Shown here: one piece after another, positions 51,991 to 63,558 of the stretch | How the letters are laid out: each line of letters begins with the position of its first letter | Numbering within the stretch: the stretch's first letter is position 1 | Assembly: GCF_000768335.1 (NCBI RefSeq) | Contig: NZ_AVPT01000004.1 | Location: 1-64,000 of the forward strand | DNA from: Lysobacter arseniciresistens ZS79 | GTDB taxonomy: Bacteria; Pseudomonadota; Gammaproteobacteria; Xanthomonadales; Xanthomonadaceae | Length of the DNA: 64,000 bases | Direction of reading: 5' to 3' | Made by a program: the position numbers and the translations under genes | The notes under the pieces: generated by a model | What the model saw: the letters and a program-made list of their open reading frames with translations, nothing else | What the model was told of the DNA's origin: nothing | The model's database searches: none

Positions 51991-53478
51991 ATGAGCAAGG
52001 AACTGTTGCTGGTCGTGGACGCGGTCGCCAACGAGAAGGGCGTGCCGCGTGAGGTGATCTTCGAGGCGATCGAGGCCGCATTGGCGTCCGCCGCCAAGAA
52101 GCGTTACCACGACGAGGACGTGCTGGTGCGCGTGTCGATCGACCGCAAGGACGGCAGCTACGAGACCTTCCGTCGCATGGAAGTGGTCGCCGACGACGTG
52201 GTGATGGAGTCGGTCGACCGCCAGGTGCGTCTGATGGACGCGGTCGACGAGGTCGAGGGCGTGGAGGTCGGCGACTACATCGAGGAACAGATCGAGAACC
52301 CGGATTTCGGCCGCATCGCCGCCCAGGCCGCCAAGCAGGTGATCGTGCAGCGCGTCCGCGAGGCCGAGCGCGCGCAGGTCGTCGACCAGTGGAAGGACCG
52401 CGTCGGCGAGCTGGTCACCGGCATCGTCAAGCGCGTGGAGCGCGGCAACATCTACGTCGACCTGGGCGGTAACGCCGAGGCGATCATCCCGAAGGACAAG
52501 GGCATCCCGCGCGACGTGCTGCGCGCCGGCGACCGTGTCCGCGGCTTCCTGTTCGACGTGCGCAGCGAGCCGCGTGGCCCGCAGCTGTTCATCAGCCGCG
52601 CCGCGCCGGAATTCATGATGGAGCTGTTCAAGCTCGAGGTGCCGGAAGTCGGCCAGGGCCTGGTCTCGATCATGGCCTGCGCGCGTGACCCGGGTGACCG
52701 CGCCAAGATCGCGGTGCTGGCGCACGACAACCGCACCGACCCGATCGGCGCCTGCATCGGCATGCGTGGTTCCCGCGTGCAGGCGGTGACCAACGAGCTC
52801 AACGGCGAGCGCGTCGACATCGTGCTGTGGTCGGACAACCCGGCACAGTTCGTGATCAACGCGATGGCGCCGGCCGAGGTGCAGTCGATCATCGTCGACG
52901 AGGAGAAGCACTCGATGGACCTGGCGGTCGCCGAGGACCGCCTCGCCCAGGCGATCGGCAAGGGCGGCCAGAACGTGCGCCTCGCCAGCCGCCTGTCGGG
53001 CTGGCAGCTCAACGTGATGACGCAGGACCAGGTCACCGCCAAGTCGGAAGCCGAGCAGGGTGCCGCGCGCGAACTGTTCCAGGCCAAGCTCGAGGTCGAC
53101 GAGGAGATCGCCGGCATCCTGGTGGCCGAGGGCTTCAGCACGGTCGAGGAAATCGCCTACGTGCCGGTCGGCGAGCTGCTGGCGGTCGAGGGCTTCGACG
53201 AGGACATCGTCGAGGAACTGCGCGCCCGTGCCCGCGACGCGCTGCTCAACGAGGCGCTGGCGGCCGAGGAGGAGCTCGACGAGCACCAGCCGGCCGAGGA
53301 CCTGCTGACGCTGGAAGGCATGGACGACGAGCTGGCGTACGCGCTCGCCGGCCGCGGCGTGACCACCCGCGACGACCTGGCCGACCTCGCCACCGACGAG
53401 CTGACCGACATCGACGGCGTCGACGAGGCCCGTGCCGCCGCGCTGATCATGGAAGCGCGCAAGCACTGGTTCGAGTAA
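51991..53478 (+). CDS. nusA: Transcription termination/antitermination factor NusA
   Basis: Binds RNA polymerase and nascent RNA and modulates pausing, termination and antitermination. The 495 residues show the N-terminal polymerase-binding domain, an S1 domain (GELVTGIVKRVERGNIYVDLGG), two KH domains (IGMRGSRVQAVTNEL and AIGKGGQNVRLASRLSGW), and two acidic C-terminal repeats (about 365-420 and 440-495) as in other gammaproteobacteria. The ATG is at 51991 with GGAG upstream. NusA autoregulates this operon in E. coli, possibly through the hairpins upstream of rimP. Confidence 0.97.
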   Translation: MSKELLLVVDAVANEKGVPREVIFEAIEAALASAAKKRYHDEDVLVRVSIDRKDGSYETFRRMEVVADDVVMESVDRQVRLMDAVDEVEGVEVGDYIEEQIENPDFGRIAAQAAKQVIVQRVREAERAQVVDQWKDRVGELVTGIVKRVERGNIYVDLGGNAEAIIPKDKGIPRDVLRAGDRVRGFLFDVRSEPRGPQLFISRAAPEFMMELFKLEVPEVGQGLVSIMACARDPGDRAKIAVLAHDNRTDPIGACIGMRGSRVQAVTNELNGERVDIVLWSDNPAQFVINAMAPAEVQSIIVDEEKHSMDLAVAEDRLAQAIGKGGQNVRLASRLSGWQLNVMTQDQVTAKSEAEQGAARELFQAKLEVDEEIAGILVAEGFSTVEEIAYVPVGELLAVEGFDEDIVEELRARARDALLNEALAAEEELDEHQPAEDLLTLEGMDDELAYALAGRGVTTRDDLADLATDELTDIDGVDEARAAALIMEARKHWFE

Positions 53479-53541
53479 GGGGCGCGGCGATGCAGGACAT
53501 CCGCCCATGAACACGGGACTGCGCCCATGAGGTAGCAGGGC

Positions 53542-53579
53542 TAGAATTGAACGATCACGCGCGGGGCCGGTCCCCGCGC
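53542..53579 (+). promoter_or_regulatory. Possible internal promoter and hairpin before infB
   Basis: In the 120-base nusA-infB gap, TAGAAT (53542-53547) has no good -35. A strong hairpin (GCGCGGGG-CCGGT-CCCCGCGC, 53559-53579) lies 19 bases before the infB start and close to its ribosome site, where it could limit translation initiation. Confidence 0.35.
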
Positions 53580-53598
53580 CACAGGACACGGAAACCGA

Positions 53599-56169
53599 AT
53601 GTCGCAGCAAACCACCATCCGCAAGCTGGCCACGCTGGTGAACACGCCGGTCGAGAAGTTGCTGGAGCAGCTGGCAGAGGCCGGCATGCCCTTCAACGAC
53701 CCCGACCAGGCCGTCTCCAGCACCGAGAAGGTCAAGTTGCTCGGCTTCCTGCGTCGCACCCACGGCAAGGCCGAAAAGCCGGCCGACGATGGCGTTGCGC
53801 CGAAGAAGATCACGCTCAGCCGCAGCCGCAAGCAGGAGCTCACCGTCGGCGGTGGCAAGAGCCGCGCGACGGTCGACGTCGTGGTGCGCAAGAAGGTGAC
53901 CGTCGTCCGCCCCGATGCCGAGCAGCCCGAGCCGACCGACGAGCGCGCCGAGATCCTGCGCAAGCTGGAGGAATCCAAGCAGCGCAACCTCGCCGAGCAG
54001 CAGGCGCTGGCCGAGGCCGACAAGCGCCGCGCCGAGGAGGCCGAGGCCGCCAAGCGCGCCGCCGAGGAGGCCGAGCGCCTGAAGGCCGAGGTCGCCGCCG
54101 CGGCCGAGGCCGGCGCGGTGGAGGAGGAAGTCCCGGCAAAGGCGGCGACCAGCCATGGCCATGGTCATCCGAAGCCGGCCCCGGCCCGCACCGACGACCG
54201 CGCCAGCCCGCGCCACAAGACCCGTGGCTCGCACGCGATGACCGCCGGCGTCGAGGACGACGACCGCACCAAGCGGTTCGCCGGCCAGATGCACCTGAGC
54301 GCGTCCGACCGTGCGCGCCGCACCAGCAGCACCCGCGGCCGCGCCAAGCCGCGCCGCCACGCCGACCAGGCACGCTCGGGCACCGGTTTCACCCGCCCGA
54401 CCGCGCCGATCGTGCGCGATGTCGCCATCGGCGAGACCATCACCGTCGCCGACCTCGCGCAGAAGATGGCGCTCAAGGGCGGCGAAGTGGTCAAGGCGCT
54501 GTTCAAGATGGGCGTGATGGCCACCATCACCCAGTCCATCGACCACGACACCGCCGCTCTGGTGACCGAGGAGCTCGGCCACAACGTGGTCCGCGCCGAT
54601 GCCGCCGACGTCGAGAACGAGCTGCTGGCCCACGTCGAGGACGTGCAGGGCGAGAAGGTCGCGCGTCCGCCGGTGGTCACCATCATGGGCCACGTCGACC
54701 ACGGCAAGACCTCGCTGCTGGACTACATCCGCCGCACCAAGGTCGCCACCGGCGAGGCCGGCGGCATCACCCAGCACATCGGCGCCTACCACGTCGAAAC
54801 CGGCAAGGGCGTCATCAGCTTCCTCGACACCCCGGGCCACGCGGCGTTCTCGTCGATGCGCGCCCGCGGCGCCAAGCTCACCGACATCGTGGTGCTGGTG
54901 GTCGCGGCCGATGACGGCGTCAAGCCGCAGACGATCGAGGCGGTGCAGCACGCGAAGGCGGCCGGTGTGCCGCTGATCGTGGCGGTCAACAAGATCGACA
55001 AGTCCGACGCCGACCCGATGAAGGTCAAGAACGAACTGCTCGAGCAGGAAGTCGTGGCCGAGGAGTTCGGTGGCGACACCCAGTTCGTCGAGTTGTCGGC
55101 CAAGACCGGCCAGAACATCGACAACCTGCTCGATGCGATTTCGCTGCAGGCCGAGGTGCTGGAACTGCAGGCCGTCGCCGAGGGGCGCGCCAACGGCGTG
55201 GTCATCGAGTCCGCGCTCGACCGTGGCCGTGGCCCGGTTGCCACGGTGCTGGTCCAGCAGGGCGAGTTGAAAAAGGGCGACTACCTGGTCTGTGGCGTGC
55301 AGTACGGCCGCGTGCGTGCGCTGTTCGACGAGACCGGGTCGCAGGTCGAGTCGGCCGGCCCGTCGATCCCGGTGCAGGTGCTCGGCCTGTCGGGCGTGCC
55401 CGATGCCGGCGACGACTTCGTCGTGGTCGAGGACGAGCGCCTGGCCAAGGACGTCGCCCAGCAGCGTGATGCCAAGCGCCGCGAGTCGCGCCTGGTCGCG
55501 CAGGGCGGCAACCGGATGGAAGACATCATGGCCCAGCTCGGCCAGGGCGAAGGCCAGCTGAGCCTGCCGCTGATCGTCAAGGCCGACGTGCAGGGCTCGG
55601 TGCAGGCGCTGAAGGAGGCGCTCACCGCGCTGTCGACCGACGCGATCCGCATCAACGTGATCGGCTCGGGCGTCGGCGGCATCACCGAGTCCGACGCGCA
55701 ACTGGCGTCGACCTCCAAGGCGACCATCATCGGCTTCAACGTCCGTGCCGATGCGTCGGCGCGCAAGGTCATCGAGACCAACGGTGTCGACCTGCGCTAC
55801 TTCTCGATCATCTATGACGTGATCGACCAGGTGAAGCAGGTGGCCTCGGGCATCCTGGGCGTGGAAATCCGCGAGGACATCATCGGTACCGCCGAGGTCC
55901 GCGACGTGTTCCGCAGCTCCAAGTTCGGCGCGGTTGCCGGCTGCATGGTGGTCGAGGGCGTGGTCAAGCGGAACAAGCCGATCCGCGTGCTGCGCGACAA
56001 CACCGTCATCTTCGAGGGCGAGCTGGAGTCGCTGCGCCGCTTCAAGGAGAACGTCGACGAGGTCCGGGCCAACACCGAGTGCGGCATCGGCGTGAAGCAG
56101 TACAACGACGTCAAGCCGGGCGACCAGATCGAGTGCTTCGAGCGCGTCGAGGTCCAGCGGACGCTGTAA
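53599..56169 (+). CDS. infB: Translation initiation factor IF-2
   Basis: GTPase that brings fMet-tRNA to the 30S subunit and promotes subunit joining. The 856 residues have an N-terminal IF2_N domain ([20 protein letters not shown]), a long charged coiled-coil region rich in Ala, Glu and Lys (about 115-180) and an Arg/His-rich linker, then a second IF2_N-like domain. The G domain has GHVDHGKT at 364-371, DTPGH, NKID and SAK. The C-terminal domains bind fMet-tRNA. Starts at ATG 53599. rbfA follows after three bases. Confidence 0.97.
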   Translation: MSQQTTIRKLATLVNTPVEKLLEQLAEAGMPFNDPDQAVSSTEKVKLLGFLRRTHGKAEKPADDGVAPKKITLSRSRKQELTVGGGKSRATVDVVVRKKVTVVRPDAEQPEPTDERAEILRKLEESKQRNLAEQQALAEADKRRAEEAEAAKRAAEEAERLKAEVAAAAEAGAVEEEVPAKAATSHGHGHPKPAPARTDDRASPRHKTRGSHAMTAGVEDDDRTKRFAGQMHLSASDRARRTSSTRGRAKPRRHADQARSGTGFTRPTAPIVRDVAIGETITVADLAQKMALKGGEVVKALFKMGVMATITQSIDHDTAALVTEELGHNVVRADAADVENELLAHVEDVQGEKVARPPVVTIMGHVDHGKTSLLDYIRRTKVATGEAGGITQHIGAYHVETGKGVISFLDTPGHAAFSSMRARGAKLTDIVVLVVAADDGVKPQTIEAVQHAKAAGVPLIVAVNKIDKSDADPMKVKNELLEQEVVAEEFGGDTQFVELSAKTGQNIDNLLDAISLQAEVLELQAVAEGRANGVVIESALDRGRGPVATVLVQQGELKKGDYLVCGVQYGRVRALFDETGSQVESAGPSIPVQVLGLSGVPDAGDDFVVVEDERLAKDVAQQRDAKRRESRLVAQGGNRMEDIMAQLGQGEGQLSLPLIVKADVQGSVQALKEALTALSTDAIRINVIGSGVGGITESDAQLASTSKATIIGFNVRADASARKVIETNGVDLRYFSIIYDVIDQVKQVASGILGVEIREDIIGTAEVRDVFRSSKFGAVAGCMVVEGVVKRNKPIRVLRDNTVIFEGELESLRRFKENVDEVRANTECGIGVKQYNDVKPGDQIECFERVEVQRTL

Positions 56170-56172
56170 CCG

Positions 56173-56544
56173 ATGCCCAAGACCTTCCACCGCACCGATC
56201 GCGTTTCCGCCCAGCTCCGCAGGGAGCTGGGCGCTCTCGTGCACGACGCCGTGCGCGAGCACGGACTGCCGTCGGTCAGCGTGTCCGACGTCGAGGTGAC
56301 CCGCGACCTGGCCCACGCCAAGGTGTTCGTGGTGGCACTGCAGCCGGAACGCTCGGCCGAGGCGATGAAGGGCCTCAAGGAACTCGCCAAGCCGCTGCGC
56401 TACGAACTCGGCCGCGCGGTCAAGCTGCGCCACGTGCCGGAGCTGCACTTCCACTACGACGACTCGTTCGACCGCGGCGAGCGCATCGACAACCTGTTGC
56501 GCGAGAACCCGCCAGCGGCGTCGGACGACGACGAGCCGGCCTGA
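56173..56544 (+). CDS. rbfA: Ribosome-binding factor A
   Basis: Cold-shock and 16S maturation factor that binds the 30S subunit. The 123 residues form a KH-like domain: [33 protein letters not shown] and the C-terminal [21 protein letters not shown]. Length matches the family. It lies three bases after infB, and a GTAG-headed palindrome separates it from truB. Confidence 0.96.
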   Translation: MPKTFHRTDRVSAQLRRELGALVHDAVREHGLPSVSVSDVEVTRDLAHAKVFVVALQPERSAEAMKGLKELAKPLRYELGRAVKLRHVPELHFHYDDSFDRGERIDNLLRENPPAASDDDEPA

Positions 56545-56589
56545 TCCAAGGTGCGTTGCCAGTCAGGTCGTCGTGCGTGCAGGAGCTTT

Positions 56590-56662
56590 GTAGGAGCGAC
56601 GTCAGTCGCGATCTGTACATCGCCTCCAGCGTTCGGCGGGTCGCGACCGACGTCGCTCCTAC
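56590..56662. repeat. GTAG-headed paired palindrome, copy 4
   Basis: 73 bases with arms at 56590-56613 and 56639-56662 and an interior (TGTACATCGCCTCCAGCG, TTCGGCGGG) almost identical to copy 2. It lies inside the rbfA-truB intergenic gap of 182 bases, within an otherwise compact operon. The transcript would fold into a long hairpin here. Confidence 0.85.
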
Positions 56663-56726
56663 AACGGGGCTGCGGCTCTGGCGATCGCGCCATGTCCCAA
56701 GCAATCGCGAGATTCCCCAGACGCGA

Positions 56727-57668
56727 ATGACCAGGCGCCCGCGCACCATCTTCCGCCCGCTCGACGGCCTGCTGCTGCTCGACAAGCCTGCCGGGCTCAG
56801 CTCCAACCAGGCGCTGCAGCGGGTCCGCCACCTGTTCCGCGCCGAGAAGGGCGGCCACACCGGCAGCCTCGACCCGCTGGCCACCGGCCTGTTGCCGATC
56901 TGCTTTGGCGAGGCGACCAAGATCGCCGGGCTGCTGCTGGGTGCCGCCAAGGCCTACGAGACCGTCGCCGTGCTCGGCGTTACCACCGACACCGACGACG
57001 CCGATGGCCGCCCGTTGCGCGAGCGCGGGGTGCCGCAACTCGACGCCGCCGCGATCGAAACGGCGCTGGCCGCGTTGCGAGGCCCGATCGTGCAACGCGC
57101 GCCGATCTACTCGGCACTGAAGCAGGGCGGGGAACCGCTGTACGCCAAGGCCCGTCGCGGCGAGGCGATCGAGGCGCCCGAGCGCGAAGTCGTCGTCCAC
57201 GCGCTGGAGCTGCTCGAGCACGACGGCAACCGCCTGCGGCTGCGGGTGGAATGCGGCTCGGGCACCTACGTCCGCAGCCTCGTCCGCGATCTCGGCGAAG
57301 CCCTGGGATGCGGCGCCCACGTCGAGGTCCTGCGACGGCTCTGGGTGGACCCGTTCAGGCAGCCCGCCATGCACACCCTCGATGCGCTGCAGGCGCTGGC
57401 CGGGGCCGGCGGGACCGGCCTGGATGCCTGCCTGCTGCCGGTCGAGGCGGGACTGGTCGATTTCGCCAGCGTGCGGCTGGGACCGGACGAGGCGCGGCGC
57501 TTCGGCCAGGGCATCCAGCTGCATCCCGCCGGCCCCGCTGCGCCGGCCGACCCGGTGGCGGTCTACGACGGCGACGGGCGGGTGCTCGGGCTGGGCCGGG
57601 TCGACCCTGAAGGGCGGTTGCACCCCCGGCGCCTGTTCACATGGGCCACGCCGCACGCCGGCGGCTGA
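56727..57668 (+). CDS. truB: tRNA pseudouridine(55) synthase
   Basis: Makes the T-loop pseudouridine 55 in nearly all tRNAs. The 313 residues start with [19 protein letters not shown], then the catalytic aspartate D49 in [17 protein letters not shown]. The family segments [34 protein letters not shown] and [19 protein letters not shown] follow, with a C-terminal PUA-like extension. ATG 56727. The operon position between rbfA and rpsO is as in E. coli. Confidence 0.96.
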   Translation: MTRRPRTIFRPLDGLLLLDKPAGLSSNQALQRVRHLFRAEKGGHTGSLDPLATGLLPICFGEATKIAGLLLGAAKAYETVAVLGVTTDTDDADGRPLRERGVPQLDAAAIETALAALRGPIVQRAPIYSALKQGGEPLYAKARRGEAIEAPEREVVVHALELLEHDGNRLRLRVECGSGTYVRSLVRDLGEALGCGAHVEVLRRLWVDPFRQPAMHTLDALQALAGAGGTGLDACLLPVEAGLVDFASVRLGPDEARRFGQGIQLHPAGPAAPADPVAVYDGDGRVLGLGRVDPEGRLHPRRLFTWATPHAGG

Positions 57669-57687
57669 CGGACGGTGCCCGCGCGGC

Positions 57688-57716
57688 TTGTGACGCCGGT
57701 CCCGCGCGGCTACAAT
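57688..57716 (+). promoter_or_regulatory. rpsO promoter
   Basis: TTGTGA (57688-57693) and TACAAT (57711-57716), spaced by exactly 17 bases and followed by TCGCGGGC, lie 124 bases before rpsO. In E. coli too rpsO has its own promoter after truB. Confidence 0.65.
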
Positions 57717-57840
57717 TCGCGGGCTTTTTCAAGCAAACCTGCAACATTCTTCCAGCAAGCGGCGGACCGTGCGGTGCGTCGGCGTCGGCATTTCCGGCGA
57801 CGACTGCGTTCTGCGGGTCGCGCATCACGAGGCAATACAG

Positions 57841-58101
57841 ATGTCCATCGACACCAGCAAGATCATTGAAGACAACAAGCGCGGCGACAAGGACACCGGC
57901 TCCCCGGAAGTCCAGGTCGCCCTGCTCACCGCGCGCATCGAGCAGCTCCAGGGTCACTTCAAGGAGCACAAGCAGGACCACCACAGCCGTCGTGGCCTGC
58001 TGATGATGGTCAACCGTCGTCGCAGCCTGCTCGACTATCTGCATCGCAAGGACGCCGAGCGCTACAAGGCCCTGATCGCCAAGCTCGGTCTGCGCCGCTG
58101 A
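57841..58101 (+). CDS. rpsO: 30S ribosomal protein S15
   Basis: Binds 16S rRNA early in 30S assembly. The 86-residue all-helical protein contains [20 protein letters not shown], the [19 protein letters not shown] rRNA contact loop and [17 protein letters not shown]. The ATG at 57841 gives the standard length; an upstream in-frame start has no conserved residues. The 124-base leader may hold the S15 autoregulatory structure known in E. coli, which I could not fold by eye. Confidence 0.97.
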   Translation: MSIDTSKIIEDNKRGDKDTGSPEVQVALLTARIEQLQGHFKEHKQDHHSRRGLLMMVNRRRSLLDYLHRKDAERYKALIAKLGLRR

Positions 58102-58113
58102 TCGAAGTACCCA

Positions 58114-58145
58114 CCGCGGCGCAGTGATGCGCCGCGGTTGTTTCC
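58114..58145 (+). terminator. Terminator between rpsO and pnp
   Basis: A perfect 9-bp stem (CCGCGGCGC with GCGCCGCGG, loop AGTGAT) followed by TTGTTTCC, 12 bases after the rpsO stop. The T-tract is short, so readthrough into pnp is likely, as at the equivalent E. coli site. Confidence 0.65.
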
Positions 58146-58199
58146 GGGGTCGGCCGACACAACGGCCGGCCGTCCCCCAGGTCGCGAGCCGGCGACCGA

Positions 58200-58225
58200 C
58201 CGGACAGGGCAAGGGCGCTGTCCGG
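58200..58225 (+). promoter_or_regulatory. pnp leader hairpin
   Basis: An 8-bp perfect stem (CCGGACAG with CTGTCCGG, ten-base loop) ends 16 bases before the pnp ribosome site (AGGAA). Its position matches the E. coli leader stem cut by RNase III, through which PNPase represses its own messenger; the function here is inference. Confidence 0.45.
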
Positions 58226-58252
58226 ACCGCACCGAACCGATAGGAACCCAAC

Positions 58253-60361
<2,109 letters not shown>

Positions 60362-60388
60362 GCCGGAGCGTTGCATCGCTGGACACGG

Positions 60389-60417
60389 AAAAGCGGGCTT
60401 CGGCCCGCTTTTTCTTT
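60389..60417. terminator. Terminator after pnp
   Basis: A 10-bp stem (AAAAGCGGGC with GCCCGCTTTT) closed by a TTCG tetraloop and followed by TCTTT. The A-run on the other side makes it usable also for the convergent aldehyde dehydrogenase gene, whose stop lies 12 bases away. Confidence 0.9.
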
Positions 60418-60429
60418 GGCTGGAGCAGG

Positions 60430-61806
60430 CTAGAGCAGCTTCCGCAGCAGCGCCGCCTTGAACCGCGAATACGGCGGGTAGGCGAACCGAAGCGTGTCCA
60501 GCAGCGTGCCTTTCGAGAACACCGGCCGCAGCTGGCTGAAGGTGTCGAACGAATGCCGGCCGTGGTAGCGGCCGATGCCGCTGGCGCCGACGCCGCCGAA
60601 CGGCAGGCCGGGCACCGCGAGGTGGGCGGCGCACACGTTGACGCCGATCGCGCCGGCGCGGATGCCGCGTTCCACGGCCTCGCGCACCCCGGCGCTCCGG
60701 GTGAACACGTAGGCGGCCAGCGGTGGCTCGTCGCGGTTGACCTGCGTGATCGCGGCCGCGAGGTCGGGCACCCGCAGCACCGGCAGGATCGGCCCGAAGA
60801 TTTCCTCGCGCAGCAGCGGCGAGTCCGCCGGCGGGTCGACCACCACGGTCGGCGCGATATGAAGCCGTTCGCGATCATGGTCGCCGCCGATCGCCACGCG
60901 GGCGTCGCCCAGCGCCGCGACCAGCCGGTCGAAATGGCGGTGGTCGACGATCCGGCCGTAGTCGGGGCTGGCCGCCGGATCGGGGCCGAAGAACTCGACC
61001 AGCACCGCGCCCAGGTGCCGGACCAGTTCGTCGGCAAGTGGCTCCAGCACCAGCACGTGGTCGGGCGCGACGCAGGTCTGGCCGGCGTTGAGGAACTTGC
61101 CGTGGACGATGCGCCGGGCGACCGCGCGCAGGTCGCCGTCGTGGACGATGGCCGGCGACTTGCCACCGAGTTCGAGCGTCACCGGCGTGAGGTGGCGCGC
61201 CGCGGCGGCCGCGACGACCCGCGCCACCCGCGCGCCGCCGGTGAAGAAGACATGGTCGAAGCGCTGCTCCAGCAGCGCGGTGGCGGTATCGGCATCGCCT
61301 TCGACCACGGCCACCGCGCCGGGGTCGAGGTAATGCGGAATCCATTCGGCGAGCGCGCGCGAGGTGGCCGGCGCCATTTCGCTCGGCTTGAGCAGTGCGC
61401 AGTTGCCGGCCGCCAGCGCGCCGCACAGCGGCGCCAGCAGCAACTGCAGCGGGTAGTTCCACGGCGCGATCACCAGCACCACGCCGAGCGGCTGCGGTTC
61501 GACCCGGGCGCGCGCCGGCTGCAGCGCCAGCGGCACGGCCACCCGTGCGCCGGCGGCCCAGCGGCGCAGGTGTCGCAGCGCGTGGTCGATTTCGCCGATG
61601 GTGAAGCCGATCTCGGTGACGAAGCTTTCCAGTGCCGGCTTGCCAAGGTCGCGCTGCAGCGCCGCGGTGAACTCGTCCTCGCGTTCGACCAGCATCCGCC
61701 GCAGGGCCTGCAGCTGCCGGCGACGCCAGGCCAGCGGCCACGTGCGGCCGTCGCGGAAGGTTGCGCGCAGGCGTTCGACCGTGGCGGCCGGCGACTCGGC
61801 GATCAT
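60430..61806 (-). CDS. Aldehyde dehydrogenase (coniferyl/fatty aldehyde type)
   Basis: A 458-residue NAD(P)-dependent aldehyde dehydrogenase of the class-3/coniferyl group. Visible are VVLVIAPWNYPLQLLLAPL, LKPSEMAPATS, FFTGGARVARVV, LELGGKSPAIV with the general-base glutamate, the nucleophile in NAGQTCVAPDH, and EEIFGPILPVL. The C-terminal YPPYSRF is typical of the membrane-associated short forms. The ATG at 61806 overlaps the stop of the upstream dehydrogenase gene, so the two are translationally coupled. Together they could oxidise an alcohol to an aldehyde to an acid (inference). Confidence 0.9.
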   Translation of the reverse strand: MIAESPAATVERLRATFRDGRTWPLAWRRRQLQALRRMLVEREDEFTAALQRDLGKPALESFVTEIGFTIGEIDHALRHLRRWAAGARVAVPLALQPARARVEPQPLGVVLVIAPWNYPLQLLLAPLCGALAAGNCALLKPSEMAPATSRALAEWIPHYLDPGAVAVVEGDADTATALLEQRFDHVFFTGGARVARVVAAAAARHLTPVTLELGGKSPAIVHDGDLRAVARRIVHGKFLNAGQTCVAPDHVLVLEPLADELVRHLGAVLVEFFGPDPAASPDYGRIVDHRHFDRLVAALGDARVAIGGDHDRERLHIAPTVVVDPPADSPLLREEIFGPILPVLRVPDLAAAITQVNRDEPPLAAYVFTRSAGVREAVERGIRAGAIGVNVCAAHLAVPGLPFGGVGASGIGRYHGRHSFDTFSQLRPVFSKGTLLDTLRFAYPPYSRFKAALLRKLL

Positions 61807-62633
61807 CGCTGCACCTGTCGCCCGGTGAAGTGGTCCATCGACGAGTAGACCCGGAACACCCGGCCGGCCAGCCAGTCCCACGCCGGTTGTGGCAGCAGGC
61901 CGCGCAGGGCGCCGCTGAGCGCGACGGTCCACGGCAGCATCACCCGCGCGCGGCCGCGCTTCATCGCCGCCCAGGCGGTGTCGACCACGTGGTCCGGTTC
62001 CAGCAGCGGTGTCAGCAGGGGCGCGCGCGCACCGTCGAACATGCCGGTCTTGATGTAGCTGGGGATCAGCGTGGTGACCCGGACGTGCCCGTGGCCAGCG
62101 CGCAGCAACTCCAGCCGCACCGAATCGCTCCAGCCGATCACCGCCCACTTCGATGCGGTGTAGACACTCATCATCGGCACAGACAGCATCCCCGATGCCG
62201 AGGCCACGTTGAGCAGGCGCGACGCGCGGCCGCCGGCGACCATCGCCGGCAGGAACTCGCGGGCGACGTGCATCAGCGCCAGCGTGTTGATGCGGATGAC
62301 GAACTCGGTGTCGCGCACCGGGTCGTGCTCCCAGAAGTGTTTGCTGCGGACCACGCCGGCGTTGTTGATGACGATGTCGGGGTCGCCGACCTCGCTGCGC
62401 ACCCGGGCGGCAGCGGTGCCGATGTCGGCCAGCGAGGCGAGGTCGACCACGTGGGCGTGGACGTTGCCGCCGAGCCGGACCAGTTCGTCGCGGGTGGCGG
62501 CCAGCGCCTCGCCGTCGACGTCCCACAGCACCACCGCGGCGGCGCGTTCGGCCACGGCGCGTTCGGCGTACAGCCGGCCCATCCCCATGGCCGCCCCGGT
62601 AACCAGGACGATCCTGCCTTCGACGGTCCGCAT
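61803..62633 (-). CDS. Short-chain dehydrogenase/reductase
   Basis: A 276-residue Rossmann-fold oxidoreductase of the classical SDR family. The cofactor loop is VTGAAMGMGRLYA near the N terminus, with the acidic residue in VVLWDVDG suggesting NAD preference. VINNAGVV, the catalytic serine in NVASASGML and the YTASKWAV motif with Tyr and Lys follow. The C terminus resembles enzymes acting on lipid-like or sterol-like alcohols, but the substrate is unknown. It starts at ATG 62633 and is the middle gene of a three-gene minus-strand group; the aldehyde dehydrogenase follows with overlap. Confidence 0.88.
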   Translation of the reverse strand: MRTVEGRIVLVTGAAMGMGRLYAERAVAERAAAVVLWDVDGEALAATRDELVRLGGNVHAHVVDLASLADIGTAAARVRSEVGDPDIVINNAGVVRSKHFWEHDPVRDTEFVIRINTLALMHVAREFLPAMVAGGRASRLLNVASASGMLSVPMMSVYTASKWAVIGWSDSVRLELLRAGHGHVRVTTLIPSYIKTGMFDGARAPLLTPLLEPDHVVDTAWAAMKRGRARVMLPWTVALSGALRGLLPQPAWDWLAGRVFRVYSSMDHFTGRQVQR

Positions 62634-62703
62634 GCGGTTCTCCCCTTGGTGCGATCGATTATGCATCGACCGGGCCGGCCCCATGCGCCGGCGTACTGGA
62701 GGG

Positions 62704-63450
62704 TCAGTCCAGCAGCCAGCGGAAGGCGCGGCGCAGCTCGGCGGCGCCGTCGCGCTCGTACCAGCGGCCGTGGGCGAGGATCACGCGTTCGGGGTTCCAC
62801 GCGATCATCTGTTCGACGGCGTCCTTCAGCGCGGCCCGCTGCGGCCCACGGAAGGTCAGGCGCATGTCGCGCGGCATCTGGCCGTCGGGGTCGCGCGAAC
62901 CGGCAAAACGGGTAAGCCAGCGCGCCGGAAGTTCGAGCTTGCCGGGCTCGAAGTTCTCGATGAAATCGGTCAGCACCAGGGTGCGGCTGGGGCGATGGAA
63001 GAACTCGACCTCGGTCATGAAGCTGCCGGAGACAGGGAGGGTCGCGACCGTGGCGTCCCAGGGGTAACCGCGGGGGCGGTCGAGCTCGGAGGCGGGAAAG
63101 TCGATGCGGCCGTCGGCCTGCTCGCGGATACGCGGGGCGAGGTACACGCGGGCGTCGGGGAAGACTTCGTGCCACTCCGGGATCCACCAGTAGTGGATGC
63201 GGTTGGGGCCGACGATCCAGCGCGGCGTGCCGATGGCTTCCACCTCACGCATCAGTCCGCGGGTGAGCGGCGTCGGCGAGTGGATCAGCAGGTCGTCGCC
63301 GATGCGCAGCACGGTCATGCGGGTGGGGAAGCGCATCTTCGGCCACGGCATGCCGAACTCGATCGCCGGGCCGTCGACGATCCAGACGTCGTCGGCGACC
63401 GGCTTGAGGGTGTCGAGCGGCGGATAGGTGACGGGGTCGTGGCGGGTCAC
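62704..63450 (-). CDS. DUF4336 protein, metallo-hydrolase-like
   Basis: A 248-residue protein of the DUF4336 family, distantly related to metallo-beta-lactamase-fold hydrolases. Typical segments are VADDVWIVDGPAIEFGMP, FPTRMTVLRIGDDLLIHSPTPL, VGPNRIHYWWIPEW and the late AHGRWYE. The HxHxDH metal motif of true metallo-beta-lactamases is not visible, so activity is unclear. The start is GTG 63450 with GGGAG upstream. The SDR gene begins 70 bases downstream; all three genes probably form one unit. Confidence 0.82.
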   Translation of the reverse strand: MTRHDPVTYPPLDTLKPVADDVWIVDGPAIEFGMPWPKMRFPTRMTVLRIGDDLLIHSPTPLTRGLMREVEAIGTPRWIVGPNRIHYWWIPEWHEVFPDARVYLAPRIREQADGRIDFPASELDRPRGYPWDATVATLPVSGSFMTEVEFFHRPSRTLVLTDFIENFEPGKLELPARWLTRFAGSRDPDGQMPRDMRLTFRGPQRAALKDAVEQMIAWNPERVILAHGRWYERDGAAELRRAFRWLLD

Positions 63451-63558
63451 GGGGTCTCCCTTGGCTGGCGCGGCGAGGAGTGTCCGGCGGTTCCGCGGGG
63501 CGATGTCGCCGGCCGGACGATTCCATCATGCCATCGACGGGTTACGCAGCCCGCGTCG

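Noticed and set aside
51823-56454. A 1543-codon open frame on the minus strand opposite nusA, infB and rbfA
   Set aside because: It mirrors strongly coding plus-strand genes with clear domains; GC-rich third positions leave the opposite frame open. The translation shows no recognisable domain.
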